DNA of 47,105 nucleotides from Prevotella sp. (GCA_017619755.1 JAFZRU010000046.1:1-47105); one strand, 5' to 3'. Numbered from the stretch's first letter, positions 16,647 to 25,702 are shown. Numbers and translations are program-made. Notes: generated by a model not told the origin, from the letters alone.

Positions 16647-17887
16647 AAGACAAGTGGATGGAAATAATGAGACACAAGATGGAGGGACATCGGAAGACTC
16701 CTCCCGACGGCTTGTGGGAGGGCATCAGCGAGAAGATGGGGCTTCAGCCAGAAACGACAGGGCATTCCGCATCCCGCGGTCGATGGTGGTGGGCTGCTGC
16801 TGCGGCCATCTTGGCGCTCGGAGGATTTTTCACCTTCTATCAATTTGACAACTCTCGTCCTTCTTCACAGATGGTGTTCAATGAGCCACGGGTGGAGGAA
16901 AAACTACTCGCGGAAGAAACCCCTCTTGCAGAGGAAACACCACTCACGGAGGAAACCCCACTTGCAGGGAAAGCACCACGGTTGGAGACCGACAAGCCCC
17001 TTCCCCGCCAGCACGCCTATGTGTCGCCGGCGACCCCTCCACACCCTGTCACCTTGGCTTTGGCACGTGACGACAAGGCTCAAGCGACACACCAAGAAAC
17101 AGTGGCGGGAAATGAGGAGCCAATCCCTGCGACGGTGGAACAACCCCTCCCTGCCAATGTCGATGTTTCACAGCAAGAAACAACGTCGAGTGAAGAAAAG
17201 CCCATGCAACAAAAAACGGACAACAAGCAGAAAGGCAATTTGGCCAGCAGTGAAGTCTTGGAACCCTCGTTTGAAATGGCTCGCCAGCATCCCTTGAAGA
17301 CGAACAAATGGTCGATGGGTCTGAATGCGTCGGGCGGCCTGTTGGCGGCCAACAACTCCACCAACGAGGTGGCGTCTTATTACGTGATGAGAGCAAACGC
17401 GATGAGCTATGCCCCCATGACATCATTCGCACTCGTGGAATATGAGACACGTCATTCCAAGCATCATCTGCCCGTGCGCATGGGCATGAGTTTGCATTAT
17501 CAGTTGAACGACCGCTTGGCACTGCTCAGCGGCGTCAATTATTCCTGGCTCTATTCGGAGTTCACCGTGGGCAGTACTGAAACCGACCAGCACCTGCACT
17601 ACTTGGGCGTACCTATAGGTGTGGCGTGGCGGTTGTGGTCCAATGACCGTCTCCAATTCTATCTCACAGGCAGTGCCATGGTGGAGAAATGCCTGAATGA
17701 GAAACCCTGGCAATGGTCTGTTGACGCAGGAGCAGGGGCGGAGTATGCCATCACCCAACAGGCGGGGCTGTATTTCGAACCCTCCCTCGGCTACTTTTTC
17801 GACGACGGCACCTCTTTCGAGCATTATTACAAAGACCATCCTCTCGCACCCTCCATCATGTTCGGCCTAAGAATGCACCTCAAATAA
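16643..17887 (+). CDS. Single-pass membrane protein with anti-sigma-like N-terminus and outer-membrane-barrel-like C-terminus
   Basis: The product is 415 residues, with the start at 16643 overlapping the sigma stop. A short cytoplasmic part of about 48 residues (MKDKWMEIMRHKMEGHR...LWEGISEKMG) precedes one transmembrane helix (WWWAAAAAILALGGFFTF). A Pro/Glu-rich linker follows with four EETPLA-like repeats. The C-terminal 170 residues carry alternating aromatic and polar strands (LPVRMGMSLHYQL, LALLSGVNYSWL, YFEPSLGYFF) like a PorT/OmpW-type barrel domain. This layout matches Bacteroidetes proteins encoded directly after ECF sigma genes and is usually taken as an anti-sigma factor. How one chain would span both membranes is unresolved. 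Confidence 0.75.
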   Translation: MKDKWMEIMRHKMEGHRKTPPDGLWEGISEKMGLQPETTGHSASRGRWWWAAAAAILALGGFFTFYQFDNSRPSSQMVFNEPRVEEKLLAEETPLAEETPLTEETPLAGKAPRLETDKPLPRQHAYVSPATPPHPVTLALARDDKAQATHQETVAGNEEPIPATVEQPLPANVDVSQQETTSSEEKPMQQKTDNKQKGNLASSEVLEPSFEMARQHPLKTNKWSMGLNASGGLLAANNSTNEVASYYVMRANAMSYAPMTSFALVEYETRHSKHHLPVRMGMSLHYQLNDRLALLSGVNYSWLYSEFTVGSTETDQHLHYLGVPIGVAWRLWSNDRLQFYLTGSAMVEKCLNEKPWQWSVDAGAGAEYAITQQAGLYFEPSLGYFFDDGTSFEHYYKDHPLAPSIMFGLRMHLK

Positions 17888-17967
17888 TTTTTTTGCTGCA
17901 AGATGATGATGTATGGGAAAAAGTTCGTATCTTTACACGCAAATAACCAAAGCCCAAAAAATCTGAT

Positions 17968-19950
17968 ATGAACAAAGCCCATGCCCTGATGGCGATGCTG
18001 CTGACATTTGCACTCGTCACCACCGTTTCCGCCGCCAAGAAAATTGCCGCCAACACGCCAACGGAAGACCCCGACGAGATGGTGGCCTACCTCTTCACCT
18101 ATTTCAACAGCAACGCACCGGAGGACGAGCAGATTTGCTACGCCCTGAGCGACGATGGCTATAATTTCACGCCGCTCAACCACGGGGCGCCTGTCATCAC
18201 CAGCGACACCATCGCCCTGACGCAGTGCGTTCGCGACCCGCACATCCTCCGCTGCCAGGACGGCAAGACCTTCTACATGGTCGCCACCGATATGCGCTCC
18301 TCCTTGGGATGGTCGAGCAATCGCGGCATGGTGCTGCTCAAGTCCAACGACCTGGTGCATTGGCAGCACTCGACCGTCAATTTCCCCACCCGCTACACCA
18401 AGGCTTGGAAGAACGTCATCCGCGTGTGGGCGCCGGAGACCATCTACGACCGACGCGCCGGCAAGTACATGGTGTTCTATTCCCTCCGTACCAGCGACCC
18501 CGGCTCCTTTGACAAAATCTACTACCAGTATGCCAATAGCGACTTCACCGATTTGGAGGGTGAGCCACGCTGGCTCTTCGATGCCGGCAACGCCACCATC
18601 GACGGCGACATCGTTTACAACGACGCCGACCAACTCTACCACCTCTTCTACAAGCAGGAAGCCGGGCGCGGCATCTACCAGGCGGTGGCGAAGGAGCTCA
18701 CAGACAAGTGGCAGATGCTCGAAGGAAACGTCGAGCAGACGAAAGAGGCTGTCGAGGGCGTGGGTGTGTGCAAGGCCATCGACGGCAAATCCTGGATCAT
18801 CATGTACGACTGCTATGGCAACGGCCATTACCAGTTCTGTCGCTCCGAGGACTTAAAAACCTTCCAGTTTGTGCAAAACACCGAGACGAAGGGGAAATTC
18901 ACTCCCCGGCACGGCACCATCATCCCCATCACCCGGGCGGAGAAGGAGCGGCTCCTCAAGGAGTTTGGCAACCACAAGCAACCCATCCTCACCGGCTTCC
19001 ACGCCGACCCCGAGGTGCTTTACTCCAACAAGACAAAGAAATACTACATCTACAGCACCACCGACGGCACGCCCGGATGGGGCGGGCACGACTTCAGCGT
19101 CTTCTCCAGCACCAATCTTGTGGATTGGACCGACGAGGGGAAGATGCTCGACGTGAAGGGCGACCAAGTGACATGGGCCACCGGCAACGCATGGGCCCCT
19201 GCCATCGAGGAGGTGAAGCAGAAGGACGGCTCCTATAAGTATTATTTCTATTTCTCCGCACATAACCCCAAGAGCAACCGCAAGGAAATCGGCGTGGCGG
19301 TGAGCGACAACCCCACCGGACCCTTCACCGCCACCGGGGCGCCCATCATCACCGACGCCGACAGACCCGAGGCCGCTCGTGGAGGGCAGGCCATCGACGT
19401 GGACGTCTTCCACGACCCGCGCACCGGCAAGCACTACATCTACTGGGGCAACGGCTTCATGGCCGGAGCAGAGCTGTCCGACGACATGCTGTCGGTGAAG
19501 AAGGAGACCATCACCCACCTTACCCCGCAGGGAGGAACGTTGCAGACATGGGCTTTCCGGGAGGGCGCATACGTGTTCTATCGCAAAGGCACTTATTATT
19601 TCCTCTGGTCGGTCGATGACACCGGCTCGCCCAACTACCACGTGTGCTACGGCACGGCCAAGTCGCCGTTGGGTCCCATCAACATCGACGAGCAGAATTA
19701 CCGGGTGATAGAGCAGCGGCCCGAGGACAAGATTTATGGCACCGCACACAACTCCATCCTCCAAATCCCCGGTCGCGACGAGTGGTACATCGTCTATCAC
19801 CGCATCAACAAGAATTATGTCGATAGGAAATTCGGAGGTGGTGTGCCGGGTACGCACCGCGAGGTGTGCATCGACCGTCTCACGTTCGACAAGAAAGGGC
19901 GCATCGTGCCGGTGACACCGACACTCAACGGCCCGGAACCGCTGAAATAA
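17968..19950 (+). CDS. Secreted glycoside hydrolase with two GH43 domains
   Basis: The product is 660 residues with signal peptide ending VSA. Two five-bladed propeller domains are visible. Domain 1 (about 38-320) has RDPHI (Asp90), an ATIDGDIV motif (Asp212) and AVEGVG (Glu263). Domain 2 (about 338-655) has GFHADPEV (Asp347), QAIDVDVF (Asp477) and FREGAYVF (Glu532). These fit the Asp/Asp/Glu set of GH43, so both domains may be catalytic. GH43 enzymes act on arabinose and xylose linkages in plant hemicellulose or pectin. Together with the CE1-like esterase it suggests arabinoxylan side-chain removal. The next gene starts 7 bases downstream. Confidence 0.88.
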   Translation: MNKAHALMAMLLTFALVTTVSAAKKIAANTPTEDPDEMVAYLFTYFNSNAPEDEQICYALSDDGYNFTPLNHGAPVITSDTIALTQCVRDPHILRCQDGKTFYMVATDMRSSLGWSSNRGMVLLKSNDLVHWQHSTVNFPTRYTKAWKNVIRVWAPETIYDRRAGKYMVFYSLRTSDPGSFDKIYYQYANSDFTDLEGEPRWLFDAGNATIDGDIVYNDADQLYHLFYKQEAGRGIYQAVAKELTDKWQMLEGNVEQTKEAVEGVGVCKAIDGKSWIIMYDCYGNGHYQFCRSEDLKTFQFVQNTETKGKFTPRHGTIIPITRAEKERLLKEFGNHKQPILTGFHADPEVLYSNKTKKYYIYSTTDGTPGWGGHDFSVFSSTNLVDWTDEGKMLDVKGDQVTWATGNAWAPAIEEVKQKDGSYKYYFYFSAHNPKSNRKEIGVAVSDNPTGPFTATGAPIITDADRPEAARGGQAIDVDVFHDPRTGKHYIYWGNGFMAGAELSDDMLSVKKETITHLTPQGGTLQTWAFREGAYVFYRKGTYYFLWSVDDTGSPNYHVCYGTAKSPLGPINIDEQNYRVIEQRPEDKIYGTAHNSILQIPGRDEWYIVYHRINKNYVDRKFGGGVPGTHREVCIDRLTFDKKGRIVPVTPTLNGPEPLK

Positions 19951-19957
19951 CGAAACG

Positions 19958-20524
19958 ATGATCAAGACCAAGGAAGACTTGAGACTTTACCTCCGTGAGG
20001 ACGCCCTCCGCAACGACGTCACCTCCTTTGGGGGATACCTCCTGAGGTTGTGGGTGGGGGCGGAGAGCGCCCGCGCCTTTCGTTACATCAGGTGCATGCG
20101 CAAGTTGGAATACCATCTCAACAATGTTTCCAGCTTGCCACACCGGTTGTGGTATTATTACTACAAGCTGAAACTCACACGCCTTGGGGGCAAGTATGGC
20201 ATCAGCATCAACCCGAACACATGCGGATACGGCCTTCGCATCATGCACCTCTCCGGTGGTGGCGGTGTGCGCCTTGGTGCGGCAAGCGTAGGCAATTACT
20301 GCGGTTTCAACGCGGGCGTGCTGATAGGCACGAATGGCAGCCTCGATGCACGGCCTACATTAGGCGACCACGTGGCTTTCGGCCCCGGAGCGAAAGCCTT
20401 TGGCAAAATCAACATCGGCAGCCATGTCTTCGTAGCCGCCAATGCCGTGGTGGTCAAGGATGTCCCTGACAACTGCATCGTGGGAGGGGTGCCGGCAAAG
20501 GTGATCAAGAGGAAGGAAGAATAG
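19958..20524 (+). CDS. Hexapeptide-repeat acyltransferase (serine acetyltransferase-like)
   Basis: The product is 188 residues. The N-terminal half is helical and basic. From about residue 80, left-handed beta-helix turns appear: INPNTCGYGLRIMH, VRLGAASVGNYCGF, PTLGDHVAFGPGAKAFGKINIGSHVFVAANAVVVKDVPDN, then the typical ending CIVGGVPAKVIKRK. The HxSGGGGV segment resembles the catalytic-His region of serine O-acetyltransferases. Short proteins of this kind next to glycosyltransferases usually acetylate sugars of capsule or LPS, and the facing gene cluster supports that. It sits directly after the GH43 gene, with which it probably shares a transcript. Confidence 0.8.
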   Translation: MIKTKEDLRLYLREDALRNDVTSFGGYLLRLWVGAESARAFRYIRCMRKLEYHLNNVSSLPHRLWYYYYKLKLTRLGGKYGISINPNTCGYGLRIMHLSGGGGVRLGAASVGNYCGFNAGVLIGTNGSLDARPTLGDHVAFGPGAKAFGKINIGSHVFVAANAVVVKDVPDNCIVGGVPAKVIKRKEE

Positions 20525-20645
20525 GGGGAGATAGGAGGAGATAGGAAAATATAGGAGATAATAGGAATTTATAGGAGGTCATAGGAAATCCTATCTTTCC
20601 TATTATCTCCTATTTCCTCCTATTATCTCCTATTTTTCCTATTCT
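20521..20645. repeat. 10-bp-phased dyad repeat between convergent genes
   Basis: Seven ATAGG cores start at exactly 20521, 20531, 20541, 20551, 20561, 20571 and 20581. Six CCTAT cores follow, starting at 20590, 20599, 20609, 20619, 20629 and 20638. The two halves are mirror complements around ATAGGA-AA-TCCTAT. The tract fills the whole gap between two convergent genes and overlaps both stop codons. In RNA it can fold into a long hairpin in several registers, so it may act as a bidirectional terminator. Confidence 0.9.
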
Positions 20646-21772
20646 ATATGCTTCTTGATAAAATGTATCAGCCTGTCGCGGTGTGACTCGCACTCTATCT
20701 TGTTGAGGAGTTTGGGCCATTTCCCCTTGGAGATGCAGGTGGGGAGGAGACCTTTTTCGCACAAGGCTTCCGTGAATTTGTTGGAGTAGGGGGTGAACAA
20801 GGTGTCATACCGGTTGGAGGTCCTTTCCAAGTATTGACGATACACCTCCTCCAATGCCTCGCTGTCGGCGATGGGGCGGCTTTTCTCCTCCAACTTCTCC
20901 ATGAAGTGGCTTCGCTCCTCCCCTTGAAGGAAATGCACGGAGGGTGTCTTGCTGCACTGCATGTAGGGAAACACCTGACATTCCACCGAATCTTTGTCGA
21001 GGGTGAGCCCCACCACGTAACCCTCGTTCCAGAAACAATCACGATATTGAGGTTTGTCGAAGCAGAAATTTCCCAAGCCGTAGAAGATGGGCTTCCCCTT
21101 GTAATACTCGTAGCCGCAGAAGCAATGCTGGTGGTGGTTGACCACGGCGTCTGCTCCGACTTCGATGAAAAAGCGGTAGGCTTGCCGCATGCGAGGGGTG
21201 GGATGGTCGTAATGCTCCACGCCGCCATGGGTGATGACCACGACGTAGTCGGCCTTCTGGCGAGCCTCCAAGATGGCATGGTATTGTTCGATGGGGTCGA
21301 AGGGGTTGGAACCGGCGGACTGCTTGGTGGCGATGCTCGACTCGTGCTCCGTGCAGTTGATGAGAGCCAGTGTCTCACCACCGATTTTTTTGTAGAGCGT
21401 GGTGCCGGCCTCCTGAAGGTCGGCGCCTCCACCGACGTAGTCGAGGCCGAGTTGCTTGAGGGTTTTCAGTGTGGCCTTGACGCCCTCGTCGCCGTAGTCG
21501 TAGAAATGGTTGTTGGCAAGGCAGGCACAGTCGAAGCCGGCCCATGCCACCATCTTCAGGCTTTGCTCGTCGCACGACAAGTTGGGGCCGCATTTGACAA
21601 TCGGTTTGGCTCCCTCGGGGGCCATGGGGCATTCCACGTTCACCAACCGGTAGTCGTAGTCGGCGAAAAGCGTTTTCGTCTCGCCCAGCACCTCCTCGTA
21701 GCGACCTTGGGAGGCCAGGTCCTTCACTCTGTTGATGGGGACGAAGTCCGCGGCAATGACTATTCTTGTCAT
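20639..21772 (-). CDS. CapA/PgsA-like metallophosphatase-fold protein
   Basis: The product is 377 residues from the Met of MTRIVIAADF (21770-21772); a longer frame upstream lacks protein-like character. PGA_cap motifs are clear: ADFVPIN at the start, NVECPM, CLANNHFYDYGDEG (Asn-Asn-His), ITHGGVEHYDHPTPRMRQAYRFFIEVGADAVVNHHQH and KPIFYGLGNFCFD. Members of this family were first linked to poly-gamma-glutamate capsule export, but in Bacteroidales they often accompany polysaccharide genes. It is the last gene of the LicD-glycosyltransferase-CapA group, 28 bases after its neighbour. Its substrate is unknown. Confidence 0.85.
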   Translation of the reverse strand: MTRIVIAADFVPINRVKDLASQGRYEEVLGETKTLFADYDYRLVNVECPMAPEGAKPIVKCGPNLSCDEQSLKMVAWAGFDCACLANNHFYDYGDEGVKATLKTLKQLGLDYVGGGADLQEAGTTLYKKIGGETLALINCTEHESSIATKQSAGSNPFDPIEQYHAILEARQKADYVVVITHGGVEHYDHPTPRMRQAYRFFIEVGADAVVNHHQHCFCGYEYYKGKPIFYGLGNFCFDKPQYRDCFWNEGYVVGLTLDKDSVECQVFPYMQCSKTPSVHFLQGEERSHFMEKLEEKSRPIADSEALEEVYRQYLERTSNRYDTLFTPYSNKFTEALCEKGLLPTCISKGKWPKLLNKIECESHRDRLIHFIKKHIE

Positions 21773-21800
21773 AAGGTGTGTTCTTTTGTTGTTGTTCTTT

Positions 21801-22820
21801 TCATCGGTGGCGTTCCTGGCCGGTGAGTTTGCGCACGCGGCGGCGGAGGGCTTGCCAGATGCCCTGGAAATTGCCATGGCGCAGGTTGAGGTACAGTTCC
21901 TCCAAGGAGCGACAGACTTTCACCCATGGATGTCCCCAAGCATTGGTGCGGTAGAGTCTCTCCTTGTAGGCCCAGTGGTCGATGACGTATTTCGGGTGAC
22001 GCAGCGGGAACTCCATCTCGTATCGTTGCATGGTAAAAATCTTCCGATAGGCACGGGGGGTGGTCTTGATGCTGCCAGAAAAATGTGTGCTGTCGGCAGA
22101 AAGGCCGAGGTTGTTGATCATGTTCTTTTGGGGCATGATGGCCAAGCCTGACTGGAGGATGTTGCTCGCCCAGAAGATGCTCTCGTAATATTCTTTTCCG
22201 CTTTCACGGTGCTGACGGCACATCTTGAGGAAATCGCTGCGGTAACGACGCTGGCGCACCAACGTTTCAAGTTGCCGCATGGCGGTTGGGTCGTCGAGGA
22301 ACGCATAGTCGCCTTCCCATTTGTCGATGACACGGCGCCAGGAAGCCCAGCCCCAGATGGCGAAGACGGAAGTGAAGAAATAACTGTCGGAGATGTCGGG
22401 TGTCACCTCGTCTTCGTTGAAACCAGAAATCATGCTCACGCGCTCGTCGTGTTCATAACGGTCGAGCATCTCCTTGCAGAAGGGAAAGAACGACAGGGAA
22501 GGCACGTCGTCGTCTTCGAGCACGATGCATTTGTCGGTCATCGAAAAAGCCCATTTCTGTGAAAGGTATTCCGAGGGGTCGCAGCCTTGGTTCTTTTCTT
22601 GGTAGTTGCGGTGAACCTCACATTCCCAGTCGATGTTCTCCACCACCTTTCTGCACGCTTCGATGCCGGCCATGTCGCGCTCACCCCGAGGCCCGTCTTG
22701 ATAGAGAAACAGACGGGCGGGTCGCGCCTCACGCACTTGGTTGAACACTTGGGACAGGTGGTCGGGGCGGTTGAAGAAGAGGATGAGGACGGAGATGTCG
22801 ATGTTGGGAGGAGGGAGCAT
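21801..22820 (-). CDS. Glycosyltransferase, GT-A fold (family 2-like)
   Basis: The product is 339 residues. It starts ISVLILFFNRPDHL and has a metal-binding acidic motif, CIVLEDDDVPS, around residues 98-108. FAIWGWASWRRVIDKWEGDY follows, a signature of a subgroup of Bacteroidetes sugar transferases sometimes labelled hemolysin- or HlpA-like. The C-terminal 60 residues are basic and aromatic, suggesting membrane association. It lies 6 bases after licD and 28 before the capA-like gene. Sugar donor and acceptor are unknown. A role in capsule or LPS assembly is inferred from context. Confidence 0.85.
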   Translation of the reverse strand: MLPPPNIDISVLILFFNRPDHLSQVFNQVREARPARLFLYQDGPRGERDMAGIEACRKVVENIDWECEVHRNYQEKNQGCDPSEYLSQKWAFSMTDKCIVLEDDDVPSLSFFPFCKEMLDRYEHDERVSMISGFNEDEVTPDISDSYFFTSVFAIWGWASWRRVIDKWEGDYAFLDDPTAMRQLETLVRQRRYRSDFLKMCRQHRESGKEYYESIFWASNILQSGLAIMPQKNMINNLGLSADSTHFSGSIKTTPRAYRKIFTMQRYEMEFPLRHPKYVIDHWAYKERLYRTNAWGHPWVKVCRSLEELYLNLRHGNFQGIWQALRRRVRKLTGQERHR

Positions 22821-22826
22821 GGAATT

Positions 22827-23651
22827 TTATTTTTTACTATTCTCGCTGAGTCGCTCCACCATGAAGATGGCGTGTATCTTGCGCTTTTCGGGTGGTGGGA
22901 TTTGCATATAGTCGCCATAGAGGTCGCGCAGGAAGGTGTCGATGTCGCCTGGTGCGCTGAAGGTGCGCCCCTCGAACTCCACCGAAGACAGTGGCAGGAT
23001 GCTGCTGCGCAGATGGGTGGTGCCGTAGCCGTTGTTCATGGGGATGATGGAAGCGTATTTCTTGCGGGAGGTGAGGAGGCAGGCGGCGTGCCAGACGGCG
23101 CTGCATGCCGCGTATTTCGCACCAAACCAAAAGAATTCCGCCACGGCGCGGAGGCCGTAGGGGTGGGGCTTGTGGAGGATGGCGCGGCTGCGGCAGAGCG
23201 TGCGTACCAACCGGCCGCAGAACGAGCGGGGGATGTTGGGATAGCCCACGAAGGGGAAGATGTCAACGAAGAGCCCCTTGGGGTAGTTGTTGGTAAAGCG
23301 GTCGCCTGGCTCCACGAAAAAGGAGTCCAGGTCGCGCACCTTGATGATGGGTTCCTTCGCCTCTGGCATGGTCTCCGGCGTTTGCAGCACCATCGTCTCA
23401 GGTAGTTCGGCGGGGGCTACTGCCTTGAACCGCTCCACCTCCGGGAGCATCATCCCCACGTCGATGTCGTCATCCCAGGGGATGAAGCCGCCGTGGCGGA
23501 CGGCGCCGAGCAGCGTGCCGCTCTCCAACCAGTAGTCGATGTGGTGTTTCCGGCAGATTCGGTCGATCTCCACCAGGATGGACAGCTGTTTCAGTTGGCA
23601 GGCACGGAGGGCGCGTTTCTGATAGGCCTCAAGGTAGTCGTTTTGGTGCAT
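22827..23651 (-). CDS. LicD family phosphotransferase-like protein
   Basis: The product is 274 residues. The hallmark LicD/nucleotidyltransferase motif is present near residues 40-68: YWLESGTLLGAVRHGGFIPWDDDIDVGM. It is followed by IIKVRDLDS, KGLFVDIFPFVGYPN, and near the C-terminus the FEGRTFSAPGDIDTFLRDLYGDYMQIPP region. LicD proteins transfer phosphocholine or related groups onto teichoic acid or LPS sugars. Here the substrate is unknown but a surface glycan is likely. It heads a three-gene group with its own promoter candidate at 23680-23710. Confidence 0.92.
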   Translation of the reverse strand: MHQNDYLEAYQKRALRACQLKQLSILVEIDRICRKHHIDYWLESGTLLGAVRHGGFIPWDDDIDVGMMLPEVERFKAVAPAELPETMVLQTPETMPEAKEPIIKVRDLDSFFVEPGDRFTNNYPKGLFVDIFPFVGYPNIPRSFCGRLVRTLCRSRAILHKPHPYGLRAVAEFFWFGAKYAACSAVWHAACLLTSRKKYASIIPMNNGYGTTHLRSSILPLSSVEFEGRTFSAPGDIDTFLRDLYGDYMQIPPPEKRKIHAIFMVERLSENSKK

Positions 23652-23679
23652 ACGTGTGGCGTGTTGTTGATTTGGTCGG

Positions 23680-23710
23680 CGAAATTATGAAAAAAAACCG
23701 AAATGACAAA
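23680..23710 (-). promoter_or_regulatory. Promoter candidate for the licD group
   Basis: On the minus strand, TTTG (23707-23710), 19 bases, then TAATTTCG (23680-23687). This is one mismatch from TAnnTTTG with ideal spacing, 29 bases before the LicD start, in the 85-base gap after the flippase gene. Confidence 0.55.
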
Positions 23711-23736
23711 GAATGTGCGAGTTTTTCCGTTGATTC

Positions 23737-25179
23737 TCATTCCTTCAGTTCATGGTGTATGAGGAAATGCACACCCTCGTGCAAGATGTGGCTGCCGGCC
23801 ATCCACAGGATTCCCACGTAGGGGAAGGCTACCAAGGCCACCTTCGCTGCCATGCGCAGGTAGATGTTGGGGATGCCGTCGGCGATGAAGTGTGAGGCTA
23901 TGCAGAGGGCGGCGGAGAGGAGCAGGTAGGGGGAGATGTCGCGGAGGAATTCCGTTGTCCGAAGACCCGTCTCGCGGTGGGCCAAGCGCAGCCACACCCC
24001 CGTCCACAGCACGCTCACCACCACGTAGGCCGACACCATGGTGTGGATGCCATGTCGGGCAAGCAGCAGGGCCACAGCCAAACCGGCGAGGCATTGGGCG
24101 ATGGTGGACCACATGTAAGCCCCGGAGTGTCCTCGGCTGATGACGAGGTTGGAGAACAGGGCGGAGACGGGCATGAAGGCCCCGGCGATGCAGAGCAGCT
24201 GCATGATGTGTGCACTGTCGAGCCATTTCTCCGTGATGAGGATGACGATGAACTCACGGGCCACGAGTGACAGGCCCAGCATGAGCGGGAACGATATCAA
24301 GGCAATGAAGCGGAGCATTTTGCGTAGCACCGCCTTCTGGCGGGCGCGGTCGCCCTCCACGCGTGTGAACACGGGTTGCGCCACGCCGTAGATGATGCCG
24401 CTGATGAGTGACGAACCCATCGTGTTCCATTTGTTCGCCTGGGTGTAGTTGCCCACGTCCCGGGGGGTGTAGAGTTTGCCCAAGACCACGGAGAAGACGT
24501 TGGTGTTGATGATGTTGAACACGTTGGTCACGATGAGACGGCTGCTGAAGCCCAGCATCTCACGCACCGGGGACAAGTCGAACTCCCAGTGGGGACGCCA
24601 GCCGGAGAAATAGTAGCTCAGTGCTGCGACGATGCTGATGTAAACGATGTTCTGGGTGGCGATGCCCCAATAGGCCATGCCGCTGTAGGCCATGGCGATG
24701 GCCACCACGCCCGACACCGCCAAGGCGGTGAGCGTCATGATGGAGGTCTCGCGCACCATGAGATGCCGGAAGAGCCAGGCGCGGGGAGCCGTGGAGAGGC
24801 TGGAGATGACGACGCTGAGTGTGACGTAGCGGGTCAGGGGGGTGAGTTCCGGCACACCGTAGAAACGGGAAATGAGGGGGGCCAGGGCGAACAGGATGGC
24901 GTAGAAGGTACCACCGACGGCAATGCTTGTCCAGAACACGGCGTTGAAGTCGCGATGCGTGGCTCCCTGCCGTTTGTTCAGGGCCGCGATGAAGCCGCCC
25001 TCCTGCAGACAAGCCCCCAAGGCGGTGAAGATGGCCACCATGCCCACCATTCCGTAGTCGGCTTCCGACAGGCGGCGGGCGAGGAAGATGCCGATGACGA
25101 GGTTGAGCAACTGCTGCAAGCCGTTGCTCAGACTGCCCCACAGCAGGCCACGCGCCGTTTTCTCCTTCAGACTCGACAT
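23737..25179 (-). CDS. Polysaccharide flippase (MOP/Wzx-like)
   Basis: The product is 480 residues from MSSLKEKTARGLLWG (Met at 25177-25179). Upstream codons in the frame overlap the preceding gene and look non-coding. The N-terminus KTARGLLWGSLSNGLQQLLNLVIGIFLARRLSEADYGMVGM is diagnostic of the RfbX/Wzx branch of lipid-linked oligosaccharide flippases. About 12-14 hydrophobic segments follow. It would move lipid-linked repeat units across the inner membrane, consistent with the glycosyltransferase, LicD and acyltransferase nearby. It is separated by 10 bases from the gamma-carbonic-anhydrase-like gene and is probably co-transcribed with it. Confidence 0.92.
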   Translation of the reverse strand: MSSLKEKTARGLLWGSLSNGLQQLLNLVIGIFLARRLSEADYGMVGMVAIFTALGACLQEGGFIAALNKRQGATHRDFNAVFWTSIAVGGTFYAILFALAPLISRFYGVPELTPLTRYVTLSVVISSLSTAPRAWLFRHLMVRETSIMTLTALAVSGVVAIAMAYSGMAYWGIATQNIVYISIVAALSYYFSGWRPHWEFDLSPVREMLGFSSRLIVTNVFNIINTNVFSVVLGKLYTPRDVGNYTQANKWNTMGSSLISGIIYGVAQPVFTRVEGDRARQKAVLRKMLRFIALISFPLMLGLSLVAREFIVILITEKWLDSAHIMQLLCIAGAFMPVSALFSNLVISRGHSGAYMWSTIAQCLAGLAVALLLARHGIHTMVSAYVVVSVLWTGVWLRLAHRETGLRTTEFLRDISPYLLLSAALCIASHFIADGIPNIYLRMAAKVALVAFPYVGILWMAGSHILHEGVHFLIHHELKE

Positions 25180-25189
25180 CGGTGGGAGC

Positions 25190-25702
25190 TTATTCTTCTT
25201 CTGCCAGGTACCATTTGGAGTAACCCACATAGTGGGCTGCGAAACTCTCTGCCTGGTCGGGTCGGGTTTTCTTGATGAACTTCGCCGGCACGCCGCCCCA
25301 AATCTCGTGGGGGCCGATTTGAGTGCCTTGAAGCACCAGCGCACCGGCGGCTACGATGGCTCCCTCGCCCACCACGGCGTTGTCCAATACCGTTGCGCCC
25401 ATGCCGATGAGGGCGCCTCGGCGGATGGTGCAGGCGTGTACCGTGGCGTTGTGGCCGATGGACACGTCATCCTCGATAATGGTGGGTCCCACCTCGTAGG
25501 TGACATGTACGCACGCCCCGTCCTGGACGTTGACGCGGTTGCCCATGTGGATGTAGGCCACGTCGCCGCGAACAACGGCGTTGAACCAGATGGAGCATTC
25601 GTCGCCCATCTCCACTTCGCCAACAATGGTGGCGTTTTCACTGAAATAGCAGTCTTTGCCCCATTTGGGCGAAAGGCCTTTTACTGACTTGATAAGTGCC
25701 AT
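25190..25702 (-). CDS. Gamma-carbonic-anhydrase family hexapeptide protein
   Basis: The product is 170 residues. Left-handed beta-helix turns run through most of it, with the family motifs IWFNAVVRGDVAYIHMGNRVNVQDGACVH and SIGHNATVHACTIRRGALIGMGATVLD. The three metal-ligand histidines expected for gamma carbonic anhydrases (one in ACVH, two in GHNATVH) are all present. The end, EIWGGVPAKFIKK, is also typical. Many such proteins are uncharacterised acyltransferase or anhydrase relatives, so the enzyme activity is not proven. It precedes the flippase by 10 bases. Confidence 0.88.
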   Translation of the reverse strand: MALIKSVKGLSPKWGKDCYFSENATIVGEVEMGDECSIWFNAVVRGDVAYIHMGNRVNVQDGACVHVTYEVGPTIIEDDVSIGHNATVHACTIRRGALIGMGATVLDNAVVGEGAIVAAGALVLQGTQIGPHEIWGGVPAKFIKKTRPDQAESFAAHYVGYSKWYLAEEE

